Of a stretch of DNA of 64,000 nt, positions 25,601 to 38,100 are shown one piece after another. Positions within the stretch are counted from its first letter, which is position 1, and every line of letters starts with the position of its first letter. Source of the stretch: Synchiropus splendidus (Eukaryota > Chordata > Actinopteri > Syngnathiformes > Callionymidae); assembly GCF_027744825.2 (NCBI RefSeq), contig NC_071334.1:2948437-3012436 (forward strand), read 5' to 3'. Under the pieces are notes generated by a model that saw only the letters and a list, made by a program, of their open reading frames with translations, made no database searches and was not told the origin of the DNA. The position numbers were made by a program, and so were the translations under genes.

Positions 25601-27219
25601 GGATGTTGGCCCAGTGGCCCCAAGTCTTTCTCACCGGCCCGATTCACACCTTAACCCTGAGATCTGTTCCGTTTTTCAGTGCTCACGCTGGCCATCCGAT
25701 ATTTTGGCCTCTATGATCTATTGAGCGACTGCTTCCTCAACAAGGAAAGTGACCCCACTTGTTCTCCAGGCAACTGTGATGGGTGGTGTCATTGGGCCAG
25801 GGAACCCTGATGCCTGACCCCCGTGCTGACCTTGGATTAGAGGAAGGAGAAGGAGGGCTGGATGCAGCTAGTGATGTTGACGTCTAGTAATGTGGGTTCT
25901 TGAGCCAGCCCTCAACTCATTTGAGAGAAAACTGATCTTGAGAACTTTTCCTTTCCAAATTCCTCGAAGTTGAAAAAAACGAAGATTTGGGAAATTCTTA
26001 TGACCTGTTTGTTGTCAATGATATAAGAGTGCTTTTCCTTGAGGGAAGCCATTTTAGGCTCAGAAGTGAATCCACAAAAAAACATTTCAGGAACTTAAAG
26101 CATCATCTCAGTGTCGACTCATCAGCTCTGACAGGGAAGTATTTACAGAGAAATGTCATGAGATGACTGCAACACTTGCAGGGATCCAACAAACACACAC
26201 ACACACTCACTCTAAACAGCTGCGACTCCTCATCTGATCACTCGACGCTGGGCAGAAGCACAAGAGGAAACGTGTCTGAGCGTTAAACACACCAAGGCCC
26301 TCGCCGCCGCTGGAATAAGTTGTTCACGTTTGGTGCTGCGAAAATCTCCAGCAGAGCCTTGTCATCCTTCACCCCCCATTATCAAGACCACCACCATGAC
26401 CAGCACTGCACAGCCGCCTGCCCCCGGGGGGCGCCACTGCAACCCGTGATTAGCATTTACATAATGAGCTAAATGTTAGTTGCAGCCTGAGACTAGTCGC
26501 TGTGGGGGGGTGGGGGTAGTTGACCTCTGCAGGCAAAAACACGGGAGCGGAAAAACGGGAAAGGTGCGGAGGTCTGCCCATGTGACTTTGTCCATTTGTA
26601 TTGTTTGTTTTGATACATACATTTTGACACGTCTTTTTGTGTGTCTCAGTTGCTCAGCTCAGAGCTGCAGGTTATTTGTTGATGTTAACGCACAATAAAA
26701 ACAATTGTTTTAGCAATGACATTCAGATCCTTGTCCCCACTGTTTCCTGAAACTGCTGTGATGTTGAGGGTCGCTGCAAAGGGGGGTGGAGGTGCTGGTG
26801 TCCGCCACACCGCCAACCTGACACATCAAATATTCAGCATCGGGTCTTGACACGTGGAAGTAAATATGGTCATTATCAGCTCTCACACCCACAGTAAATA
26901 CGAAATGACGTGCCGCAGCCAGCCGGGAGGCGACCTGCGGGTCTCACATCCCCATCGACTCCTGATAATCGCCATGGAAATGAGATCCTGGTGAAGCATG
27001 TGTATGTCACTGTTTGTTGCCGGAAAGGTCCAGTTGTTTGGCCTTCATGACCTCAACAATAGTCGAGGACGAGTGAGATGAAATCTTTGGCTCCCATGAA
27101 AACCAAACAACTCACACATTTAGCTGCAGCTGCAGTCTGGAAAAAAGAGAGACAGCTGTTGAAGAGAGAGAGCGAGACAAGTGAGCAGAATACAGAAGCA
27201 GCAAGGGAAGATGAGGGAA

Positions 27220-30200
27220 AGAGAGACAGGTGACACGAGAGTTAGGAGAGAAAAAGACAGGTGAGAAGCGGTCTGCTGAGAGAAAGACAGGTATGCATCA
27301 GCAGGAGGGTGAGACAGGTGAGCAGCAGTCAGATGTGGGTGAGAGAAAGACAGGTGACACGAGAGTTAGGAGAGAAAAAGAAGCACTCTGTTGAGAGAGA
27401 GACAGGTATGCATCGGCAGGAGGGTGAGACAGGTGAGCAGCAGTCAGATGTGGGTGAGAGAAAGACAGGTGAGCACGAGAGTTAGGAGAGAAAAAGAAGC
27501 GCTCTGCTGAGAGAGAGACAGGTATGCATCGGCAGGAGGGTGAGACAGGTGAGCAGCAGTCAGATGTGGGTGAGAGAAAGACAGGTGACATGAGAGTTAG
27601 GAGAGAAAAAGAAGCACTCTGCTGAGAGAGAGACAGGTATGCATCGGCAGGAGGGTGAGACAGGTGAGCAGCAGTCAGATGTGGGTGAGAGAAAGACAGG
27701 TGACACGAGAGTTAGGAGAGAAAAAGAAGCGATCTGCTGAGAGAGAGACAGGTATGCATCGGCAGGAGGGTGAGACAGGTGAGCAGCAGTCAGATGTGGG
27801 TGAGAGAAAGACAGGGGAGCACGAGTGTTAGGAGAGAAAAAGAAGCGCTCTGCAGAGAGAGAGACAGGTATGCATCGGCAGGAGGGTGAGACAGGTGAGC
27901 AGCAGTCAGATGTGGGTGAGAGAAAGACAGGTGAGCACCAGTGTTAGGAGAGAAAAAGAAGCGCTCTGCTGAGAGACAGACAGGTATGCATCGGCAGGAG
28001 GGTGAGACAGGTGAGCAGCAGTCAGATGTGGGTGAGAGAAAGACAGGTGACACGAGAGTTAGGAGAGAAAAAGAAGTGTTCTGCTGAGAGAGAGACAGGT
28101 ATGCATCATCTAGAGGGAGAGACAGGTGAGCAGCAGTCAGATGTGGGTGAGAGAGAGACAGGTGACACAAGAGTTAGGAGAGAAAAAGAAGCGCTCTGCA
28201 GAGAGAGAGACAGGTATGCATCGGCAGGAGGGTGAGACAGGTGAGCAGCAGTCAGATGTGGGTGAGAGAAAGACAGGTGAGCACCAGTGTTAGGAGAGAA
28301 AAAGAAGCGCTCTGCTGAGAGACAGACAGGTATGCATCGGCAGGAGGGTGAGACAGGTGAGCAGCAGTCAGATGTGGGTGAGAGAAAGACAGGTGAGCAC
28401 CAGTGTTAGGAGAGAAAAAGAAGCGCTCTGCAGAGAGAGAGACAGGTATGCATCGGCAGGAGGGTGAGACAGGTGAGCAGCAGTCAGATGTGGGTGAGAG
28501 AAAGACAGGTGAGCACGAGTGTTAGGAGAGAAAAAGAAGCGCTCTGCTGAGAGAGAGACAGGTATGCATCGGCAGGAGGGTGAGACAGGTGAGCAGCAGT
28601 CAGATGTGGGTGAGAGAAAGACAGGTGAGCACCAGTGTTAGGAGAGAAATAGAACTCCTCTGCTGAGAGAGAGACAGGTATGCATCGGCAGGAGGGTGAG
28701 ACAGGTGAGCAGCAGTCAGATGTGGGTGAGAGAAAGACAGGTGACACGAGAGTTAGGAGAGAAAAAGAAGCGCTCTGCTGAGAGAGAGACAGGCATGCAT
28801 CGGCAGGAGGGTGAGACAGGTGAGCAGCAGTCAGATGTGGGTGAGAGAAAGACAGGGGAGCACGAGTGTTAGGAGAGAAAAAGAAGCGCTCTGCTGAGAG
28901 AGAGACAGGTATGCATCGGCAGGAGGGTGAGACAGGTGAGCAGCAGTCAGATGTGGGTGAGAGAAAGACAGGTGAGCACCAGTGTTAGGAGAGAAATAGA
29001 ACTCCTCTGCTGAGAGAGAGACAGGTATGCATCGGCAGGAGGGTGAGACAGGTGAGCAGCAGTCAGATGTGGGTGAGAGAAAGACAGGTGACACGAGAGT
29101 TAGGAGAGAAAAAGAAGCGCTCTGCTGAGAGAGAGACAGGCATGCATCGGCAGGAGGGTGAGACAGGTGAGCAGCAGTCAGATGTGGGTGAGAGAAAGAC
29201 AGGGGAGCACGAGTGTTAGGAGAGAAAAAGAAGCGCTCTGCTGAGAGACAGACAGGTATGCATCGGCAGGAGGGTGAGACAGGTGAGCAGCAGTCAGATG
29301 TGGGTGAGAGAAAGACAGGTGACATGAGAGTTAGGAGAGAAAAAGAAGCACTCTGCTGAGAGAGAGACAGGTATGCATCGGCAGGAGGGTGAGACAGGTG
29401 AGCAGCAGTCAGATGTGGGTGAGAGAAAGACAGGTGAGCACCAGTGTTAGGAGAGAAAAAGAAGCGCTCTGCTGAGAGACAGACAGGTATGCATCGGCAG
29501 GAGGGTGAGACAGGTGAGCAGCAGTCAGATGTGGGTGAGAGAAAGACAGGTGAGCACCAGTGTTAGGAGAGAAAAAGAAGCGCTCTGCTGAGAGACAGAC
29601 GGGTATGCATCGGCAGGAGGGTGAGACAGGTGAGCAGCAGTCAGATGTGGGTGAGAGAAAGACAGGTGAGCACGAGTGTTAGGAGAGAAAAAGAAGCGCT
29701 CTGCTGAGAGAGAGACAGGTATGCATCGGCAGGAGGGTGAGACAGGTGAGCAGCAGTCAGATGTGGGTGAGAGAAAGACAGGTGAGCACCAGTGTTAGGA
29801 GAGAAATAGAACTCCTCTGCTGAGAGAGAGACAGGTATGCATCGGCAGGAGGGTGAGACAGGTGAGCAGCAGTCAGATGTGGGTGAGAGAAAGACAGGTG
29901 ACACGAGAGTTAGGAGAGAAAAAGAAGCGCTCTGCTGAGAGAGAGACAGGCATGCATCGGCAGGAGGGTGAGACAGGTGAGCAGCAGTCAGATGTGGGTG
30001 AGAGAAAGACAGGGGAGCACGAGTGTTAGGAGAGAAAAAGAAGCGCTCTGCTGAGAGAGAGACAGGTATGCATCGGCAGGAGGGTGAGACAGGTGAGCAG
30101 CAGTCAGATGTGGGTGAGAGAAAGACAGGTGAGCACCAGTGTTAGGAGAGAAAAAGAAGCGCTCTGCTGAGAGACAGACAGGTATGCATCGGCAGGAGGG

Positions 30201-30360
30201 TGAGACAGGTGAGGAGGAGTCAGATGTGGGTGAGAGAAAGACAGGTGAGCACGAGTGTTAGGAGAGAAAAAGAAGCGCTCTGCTGAGAGACAGACAGGTA
30301 TGCATCGGCAGGAGGGTGAGACAGGTGAGCAGCAGTCAGATGTGGGTGAGAGAGAGACAG
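27220..30360. repeat. Minisatellite, about 27 units of 114-116 bp
   Basis: The unit contains GTATGCATCGGCAGGAGGG, CAGCAGTCAGATGTGGGTGA, AGAAAGACAGGTGA, TTAGGAGAGAAAAAGAAGC and GCTCTGCTGAGAGA. Unit length switches between 114 bp (GACACGAG variant) and 116 bp (GAGCACCAG/GAGCACGAG variant). The marker variant GAAATAGAACTCCTC recurs at 28646, 28993 and 29803, showing blocks copied at 3- and 7-unit steps. Minus-strand open frames across it are repeat artefacts. Confidence 0.95.
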
Positions 30361-30810
30361 ACGTATTCTGAGGAGAGAGACAGATAAGGTGAACAGCTGC
30401 TTCTCCTCTTAGACACAGACATTTCAATGGACGTGGTTGAACCGCAGCCTTATGTAGGACTCCTCAGTCAGAGTGTAAATGTCCATGAAACTGGCATCTG
30501 TTCGAGGTAGGGCTGCTTCCATCTCGCCGTGAGACTGAAGTTTGAACTCGTGCTGAAAACGTGGCGTGGTGGAATACGCCTCTCCTTTCATCCCTCGAAA
30601 CAGAAGACTCAACATCTTCTCCCTTGTCTCCAACCTGTCGTCTCGGAACACTTCCCAACTGTCTGGCCGCGCGCATTCGGACGTGCTTGTCACTTCACAT
30701 CGCCTTTGTCTTCGTCCCCGTTCCCTCCTCCTCATCCCTTCATCTCCTCCCTCCTTCGCACGAGCTCCCTGCTCAACAGAGGTTTCCTCCCTTTCATTCT
30801 CCTGGATGGA

Positions 30811-30852
30811 CCAGGCGAGCGGGGGTGGTGGGGGTCGGGGGGGGGCGGGGTC
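30811..30852 (+). other. G-run tract able to form a G-quadruplex
   Basis: Four G-runs (GGGGG, GGGGG, a run of eight, GGGG) separated by one to four bases, about 450 bp beyond the end of the minisatellite. Confidence 0.5.
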
Positions 30853-32365
30853 TCTAAATCTAAAGACGGGGGCTCTAAATGTAAACAGTGGCACGCAGAG
30901 CAGCTTAAGGGAGCTAAAAATAGAGCGGCGGAGCGAGAGCAGCGGAGAGATAGAACCAGGAAGCTTTGCTTTGGAAAATAAATAAATATTGCACCGACGG
31001 TGGGGATTAGTGCTTCCCCGGAGGATTTTCAGTCCGAGGGCTCGATCCAGAGCATCAGCTGCCGTCATCTTGATTCAGTTTAACCCTGGCCCCGAGATTT
31101 CCAGATAATCGCACGCATGAAATGGAAAAAAAAAGCAAAAGACAAGCGTCTGGAATCTTCTGTCGCAACTGACTTTGAAGAGAGCTGTCGAGAGAAATGT
31201 ATCATAGCTGCAGATTAGGCTGGAAACTGGAGTAGGAGAAAGGAGCCTCCTCCTCGGTGTGATGCCGACTGGCTCTCAGGGCCTCAATCATTCTGAGCCC
31301 AACAAAGAGGGTCACAAAATCCCCCCTGCCACGAACGATTCCTGTGGATCACCCGCTTCCTCCTGCTGAGGAACGGCGTTTGCCTTCGTGTGTGGAGGTT
31401 TCAGAGGCTTCCAATTGATTTTAGATTTGTATGAAATAACCTCAAATTATCCATGTAGTAAACATTCTCACCATCAGTGTGCAGCCCTTCTGCAGTGGGT
31501 ATCACTGTTTCGCACCTGTTGACGGTGTTTTTTGGTGAGAGCTTGAGCCCTTCCTCCGCTTCCCCTTTGCACCGACAAGGACAGGGAGGACTGTGGCTTC
31601 CGTTTCTCTAACAGCCGTAAGACCTCAGTGATCCAGGGGTGTTTATGAAGGAGCAACCCTGTGTTTCCATCTCAGTCCTCAAAGGGCCTTGTGGGTTCAG
31701 GTGTTTGTTCGAACCAATCAGATGCTTGGAACAAAAACCCACACCCACAACAGCCATTTTGGAGTTCGGTTAGATACCACTGGTGTACAGCTGCGAGTCC
31801 GAAACCGAGACCAAACTGGACACAGCAGGCTGGAGAGGCACTGGCTTTAGTCATTTACAGGGGTTGAAGTGTTCCAAATCTACTTTACTTGTACAATCTG
31901 TGGCTCACAAAACACCAAAAACATTCCGAATTCCAGGTCGGAGTTTGCCATCAAGATGCCTTCAGGGTCCACTAAACAAATCCGACAAACAGCCAACAGT
32001 GTGATCAAATTCACAGCTTTTGCATCAGGTATTTTGATGTATTTTTAAGCGCACCCAGGCCAGCGCACGTTTGACCAAAGCTGAGCTGAGAAGAATCCGT
32101 AGTTTGACAAGTGCACTGCCCCCTACCATGAGGCAGTAGAACTGCATGCCTCACTGTTCCATGTGCTGAGCTTTCAGACAGTTGCAAACAAAACAGAGAC
32201 AGAGCCGCATCGGCTTTAGTACGGACATGCAGGCCAGGTGTGGTAGCGTTTGAATGGTGGGATTCAGAGGGAGTCAAAGCACTTCTCAGTGAAAAGGTTT
32301 GACAGTTAACTGTTGAACTCCAGTGGAAATGATCCAGCATTTAGGGAAAGCAGAATAAATATACA

Positions 32366-32367
<2 letters not shown>

Positions 32368-32432
<65 letters not shown>
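32368..32432. repeat. ATT trinucleotide microsatellite
   Basis: About 21 ATT units, with one G interruption just after the end. Confidence 0.97.
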
Positions 32433-33558
32433 GTTATTTCTTCATAGACTAATAATTTGTTCCAATGAAAGTATTTCAGTACTTGCTGAAATTACTGCTG
32501 CTGTGAGAGCAGTGAATTTCAGTACTTGCTGCTGTAAGCAACTAAAGTGTGTCTATATAACCAATAATTCTGGGGCGCCCCGTTGCCCATTGCACACATC
32601 ACGCTCCACCACAGACGCAGAAGCTCATCCTCCCACCAGAAGGAACATCTCTGCAACCGGAGAACACAACTCACAACATGGAGTTGGACGGGATGATGTT
32701 GGTCTTTGGTGTTTATAACGGAAAAATCCCAAATGAAAAATTTGAATGACGGCAACACAACTGCTGCACATGGAAATGGAAGGTCAGGACACCTGAAGGA
32801 ACAGACCAGGTGAAGATGGTGGCGCACGGGAATGAGATTTACTCCACTAGAGTAGAAGCTTTAACTGTCGGCTTACAACGCTGCTTTCTTGAGCCTTTTC
32901 ATTGAGGTTGTTCTCAGAAATGTCCCAGTTATGTTGGGTTGTTGGAGTGAACAGATGAGGGAAGCATTGAAAGCAACGTGGCTCTTTGCTGTGTTGTCTG
33001 GACACATTCCATCCCACATCCACGTTACGTATAAAGAACATAGTATTACTATTACCATTGTTTAATATTCCCATCATGAATGATTGAGGACCCAAAAAGC
33101 GGCATTTTTGATGCTGTTTAACTGTTTTATTTGAGACTGACTTTTGGTCATTACATACAGATGCGAAGGAAACATTCACTTATATCAACTCAACAATAAC
33201 AAATAGACGTTTAGAATTACGAGACTGGAGAATCAAAACATCCTAAAACAACATGAAGTGTATTTGAAAGTGTTACGTGGGTATGAGGATAGCACAATAT
33301 TGGCAGTAGAGCTGGACGAACACGACGAGGGAGCGTGGCATTTAAAAGAGCCGACATGGTGAAAGCAGAGAGTTCATGGATGAAATATAGGCTATAAACT
33401 GAGACTGAAGTTCACCGGACGTTAAAACACATGATCGCTCCAAACACCAATGATTTTCACTACATACATGAGTCGATTTAGTTGCGCAATCTACATGTGA
33501 TCCCATGGAAGAGGGCCGGTTCTGATCGTGTGACGTGGGGATGCAGGACCAGTGTGTC

Positions 33559-35169
33559 TCAATGTTTCAGTTTCAGGAACTCGCAGGTGGATCCAACATA
33601 TACTCCAGCATGAAGAGGCTGAGTGAAGGAGGTCTGGACTCTGTGGAGGAGGGTCATGGTGTCGGAGACGCTGTAGAAGGACAGGAGCCCTGCAGGGTGA
33701 TCCAGGTACACTCCCACCGTGGAGGACGGAGCACCGGAGACTTCAGTTGTGACTCTGTTGTGTTTAAAAGAACAGCCAGAGTTGTTACAAGATAATGACC
33801 AGGATTGGTGGTTACGTCCAAATGAGCATTCTCTTCCTGATCTGCTGATATCCTTGTATGAGACTGCTACTTCTCCAGTGTATCCAGTCCACTCCACCTC
33901 CCAGTAACAACGTCCAGTCAGCGTCCCCTTACTCAGGACCTGAGGATAGTCAGTGAACCTGGCAGGATCATGAGGAGGAGCCTGATCTTTTCCCATGTCT
34001 GTCACCTTCCTTCGTCCTTCTGACAACTTCAACTCTGCGTGTGCAGTGTTTGGATCCATGGTGATGTCCACAGAGTACCTGAGGAACTCATCTCTGGTCT
34101 TGGGCTCAGGAGCGAGCATCAGTGAGATGTTGGACCAGGTGTCTCTCAGAAGGTCCTGGAGTCGGGCTCTGCTGGCTGACACGGCTGCTGCCACTTCCTC
34201 ATAGCAGACCTGAGGAGGGGCGTGGGACGATGAGGAAAGCGTGTCTTCACTGACCTCTGACAGTGAGGACAAGTTCTGGAGAAAGACCGTGTGACTGTCG
34301 ATGAGTGACAGCTGCTGCAGCTCAGCATCTTTCTTCTTCAGCTCAGTAATCTCCTGCTTCAGCTGCTGCTGAAGTCCTCGGACTCGAACCATCTCTCTCT
34401 GCTGCTGGGATCTGATCTGCTGCTTCTCATCAGAAATCATTCTCTGGAGCTTCTGGATCAGCTTGTTGAGGGTCTTCTGACTGTCCTTCACTGCTTTATC
34501 AGCAGAGATGGTGATGTGCTCCTCCTCCTGCTGAAGCAGCTTCAACTCTTCCTCCCTCTTCTGGATCCTCCTCTGGATCCTTCCTCGACTCTGATCCACC
34601 TCTTTCTCTCGCTCTCTTCTCTCTGCTGTGGCCGAGACAATGTGGTGGTCTTTGTGTTGGTCCTCAGCACAGAGGTGACAGATCACCTGCTGATCATTAC
34701 GACAGAACATCTTCTTCTCCTCATCGTGTTGAGGGCAGATGATCTCCTGGAGCTGCTTGGACGGGTGGATCAGCCTGTGTCTCCTGAAGGCCGGAGCTTC
34801 AAGATGAGGCTGGATGTGTTGCTCACAGTAAGAGACCAGACACATCAGGCAGGATTTGAGGGCTCTCAGTTTCCTCCCAGTACAGACGTCACAGGCCACA
34901 TCTTCAGGTCCAGCATAGCAGAGGTCAACAGCTCCAGTCTCTTTCAGCTGCTCCACTAACTCTGCTAACACAGTGTTCTTCTGCAGGAGAGGCCTCGGGG
35001 TGAAGGTCTGTCGGCACTGAGGACACCGGTAGATGTTCTCTTCTCCACTGTCCCAGAAACCTTCAATACAGGCTTTACAGTAGTTGTGTCCACAGAGAAG
35101 ACTGACGGGGTCCTTCAGGAGGTCCAGACAGATGGAACAGGTGAGCACTTCGACTCTGTTCGCCTCCAT
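33559..35169 (-). CDS. TRIM-family E3 ubiquitin ligase (RING, B-boxes, coiled coil, PRY-SPRY), intronless
   Basis: A 536-residue single-exon frame. The start is the ATG at 35169 (MEANRVEVLTCSIC), which opens directly into the RING; open frame upstream of it is not conserved. Domains in order: RING about 11-57 (C-x2-C, CGHNYC, CPQC); B-box 1 about 94-140 (CDVC to YCEQH); B-box 2 about 155-195 (CPQHDEEKKMFC to HKDHH); a long coiled coil rich in Glu, Gln and Lys about 195-330; PRY (ITMDPNTAHAELKLSEG) and SPRY (GRCYWEVEW to the C-terminus). This is the layout of fish-expanded TRIM16/TRIM25-like and finTRIM proteins, which attach ubiquitin or ubiquitin-like proteins and often act in antiviral signalling. 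The exact subfamily cannot be fixed by eye. All RING and B-box metal ligands look intact. The absence of introns fits the intronless fish TRIM groups. A TTTATT at 33126-33131 (AATAAA on the coding strand) could be its poly(A) signal. Confidence 0.93.
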   Translation of the reverse strand: MEANRVEVLTCSICLDLLKDPVSLLCGHNYCKACIEGFWDSGEENIYRCPQCRQTFTPRPLLQKNTVLAELVEQLKETGAVDLCYAGPEDVACDVCTGRKLRALKSCLMCLVSYCEQHIQPHLEAPAFRRHRLIHPSKQLQEIICPQHDEEKKMFCRNDQQVICHLCAEDQHKDHHIVSATAERREREKEVDQSRGRIQRRIQKREEELKLLQQEEEHITISADKAVKDSQKTLNKLIQKLQRMISDEKQQIRSQQQREMVRVRGLQQQLKQEITELKKKDAELQQLSLIDSHTVFLQNLSSLSEVSEDTLSSSSHAPPQVCYEEVAAAVSASRARLQDLLRDTWSNISLMLAPEPKTRDEFLRYSVDITMDPNTAHAELKLSEGRRKVTDMGKDQAPPHDPARFTDYPQVLSKGTLTGRCYWEVEWTGYTGEVAVSYKDISRSGRECSFGRNHQSWSLSCNNSGCSFKHNRVTTEVSGAPSSTVGVYLDHPAGLLSFYSVSDTMTLLHRVQTSFTQPLHAGVYVGSTCEFLKLKH

Positions 35170-38100
35170 TTCGCTGCTGTCAAGGAAACGTTCCCTCACA
35201 GACTGTGAGCTCGGTGTGGCGTGCCGGAATCTGACGAGACTTGTTGGACATGTTTTCTGACTTCCTTGAAACCACGTGATGATTCCTGTCAATGATCCTT
35301 GTTTTGCCGTGGCGGCCAACAAAGGCGTGTACCAGAGGTTGAGATTAAAGGCCCAGATAAGTTGACATAAAACTAATGGCCGGAACAATGCGACTGGGAC
35401 AAATCGTCGCTGAATGAACCTTCAAGATGGATGGGTGAAACTCAACCACACCGACGTGTTCCCAGGTGTATACAGGCATTAACGCTTGTACCCACAAGTG
35501 CGTGCGCCAGACGCCACTTGGTGCTCCATGATGTGAGAGTGATGATGCGTAGACGTGTGTGTATTGCTGCAGGCTTCATTCTGCTGAGGCGATACACACG
35601 TTGCAGTTCCCACAGCAACACAATCTGCATGTGTGTGGCGCTTTGTGTGTGAGCTGTTCACTGGAATGCTTAAATTTAAACCTGAGTCAAGAGTGGATGG
35701 ATTCAAAAACTCACCTCACTGGTGACATTATAGCCAAGTCATTGGCGTCATTCACTCTGAAAATAGTCTTCATTTTTGTCCACTTGCAATAGAGCTTTGA
35801 GCCACCTATCAATGGACTGGCAAAAGTGCATTGTTTTTATTTTTATTGTCAAGTTTTTTAATGGCTATTTGTGTTGTGATCAGCAGGCTTTTGCTTGACA
35901 AATGGGACATTGTGTTTGTTATACTTTATGTGCAGTACGTTATGGTTACTGGCGACCTCTAGAGGCAGACACGGAACACCTGAAGGCTGTGTATCTGGGT
36001 TCCCTCTATTTCCCCTACGGACCCACTGCCTGATATATTCTCTTTTCATTTTAGTTTCGAGACCACGCCATGCTTTAAGGGTGTTTTATTGCTTTTTTTT
36101 TCTTTTGTCAGGTATTTTTCGAGCTGGTAAAAATACTTGAAGCTGTCTATGATTAGCAACGAGTCTGGGAACCTGTTTGACTCGCCAGTTGTTATGCCAG
36201 AATCAACAAGTGTGCGGCAGGATGACAATGGAGACATTGGCTCAGTTATTAAAGACACAAAAAAGTACTGCCAATGATGTCCAATGAAACACAATTACAA
36301 TCAAGTGATCACAATCAAATTTAACACCAAATATAATATATATATAATAAATAAATGGAACATTTTATTGAACATTGTTTCTTGTCACAAAACAGCAGTA
36401 CGAATGCAGCCATTACGACAGCAACACAATCTGGTCCACCAGTGCCATGGACCTCACCCAATCCAGAAATCGTGGAAAAATATGAATAAATCAATAATGA
36501 TACAAAAGTAACAGTTAAGTTATGAAACAAAAGTGTCTGTCTCCAATGTGTCTCATGTTTCCTGACTGTTTACGATCAGTTTGAACTCATTTGAACACTT
36601 TTCCCATTGACGAAATAGTGGAAAAGTTTTCACTGACGTCGTTGATCATTTCACGACTGAGAATTTGTGGATGGTCCCCTAAATTCAATTTAGCGCTGCT
36701 GGTGAGAGAGCGAGGGCTTTCCAGGGACACAGACCAACAGACAGCGTCTGTGGTGGAGCGGATGTCTGTTGAATAGCCAATATCCATCGAATTTGGTCGC
36801 GGTCAAAGCTCCGCAGTTCCCGTTTACCACTTGAACATCCACGAAAACAGCGCTCGGACACTATGGTTAGGCGAGATCTCCCTGTATTTGAAGGTCCAGT
36901 CAGGCTTCGCCCTCGTACAGAAGGAGCAAATGAATGGTGAGCATTGCCAAAACGGCCATTTTGTGTAAACAATAAGCAGCAGATGAGTCCAGAGGGAAGA
37001 CCTTTGAGGCACATTCACGCTTTGACCTACATTCGCTCAGCCCTCTCTGGTTTCAGCGCGTGAGCTGGGTAGAACCGCAGAGATTGGTGTGAAATCACCG
37101 GCTAACAGGCGGGAAATTGGTTGTTATTTTTGGAGCAGAGACACGAGGGACAGTCGGACCATCAGCCGCTCCGCCATGAGTGGGCGATGAAAGAGAATCA
37201 GCAGAGGAGAAGACACTTGACACAAGCTGGACACCTGAGTCACAGGAGTCACAGCTCCTGCAAACATTTACGAAAAGATTTACGAAACCAAGGATAAGCA
37301 CGTACCAAATGATGTCATGCATCGAGCACAAAATCATTTATGACAGTGAGATACGACAAAAATTCTGTCGATATTTATTGTAAAGGTTCATACACAAAAT
37401 GGAAATAAAGCAATGGAAAGAAACATCAAACTGAAATCACAAGACGAAATGTCGATACTCATTTGAAAATTGAAAAACAATTGAAACCTAATAAATGATT
37501 AGTCAAAGGAAAACACTGTGAGACAGAAAGGGCTGAGGAATCGGGGGTGGGTGGAGAAAATGCAGGAAATATTCAAGAAAATAAAAAGATTATTATTAAT
37601 CAAAGAACAGTTGGTCATCATGTTAACGCTATTGGGAACGCAAACCGTTGTTCCTGACAGATAATGTAAATAAAAAAAATGTAATCAATGAAAAACCAAA
37701 AGAAAAAAAAATGGAAAGAAAAAAAAAAAAAAAAGGAAACGTGGCCGACTGACAGGAAAACACAATTGTATCTGACGTTCGTCCTCGAGACTGCGATGTG
37801 AAATGAGATGTGCTGGTTCATGTTACCAACTCACGCAGTCAGTGTTTCACAGGAAGAGACTGGGGAAGGCGCCAGCGTGCGTCTCGTCTTTCACAAGCAA
37901 CACCACACCGCCCTCTGTCGGTCTGTCCAGCTACACAGCCACTCAACCCCCAAACACCTCAGACGGTCTGCATTTCTCGAAAATGAAAGGGTAGTATTAC
38001 CACGACAAATACAACTACTACTACCACCACTACCAATAATTATGAAACAATAGATTAAGAGTCAACAAGTGGCAACAACTTTCCCATGGAGTGGACAGGA

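Larger units (their letters stand above)
16698..27219. other. Intergenic and adcy1 5' flank
   Basis: Immediately upstream of adcy1 is a G+C-rich stretch to about 17150, probably 5' UTR and promoter, followed by a short AT microsatellite (17201-17220). After that come the LINE tail, MITEs and unassigned sequence. No frame here has a recognisable domain. Confidence 0.5.
30361..33125. other. Spacer between minisatellite and TRIM gene
   Basis: Holds the G-rich tract and the ATT microsatellite. A 214-codon minus frame at 30424-31068 is Arg/Pro/Ser-biased and matches nothing I recognise. Confidence 0.5.

Noticed and set aside
27298..30427. Several minus-strand frames of 87-164 codons with LSFSHPHLTAAHLS repeats
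   Set aside because: Translation of the minisatellite; the 114/116-bp unit keeps shifting frame and no start or splice context is conserved.
30424..31068. 214-codon minus-strand open frame
   Set aside because: Biased to Arg, Pro and Ser, overlaps a G-rich tract, has competing open frames on the other strand, and shows no domain or splice support.
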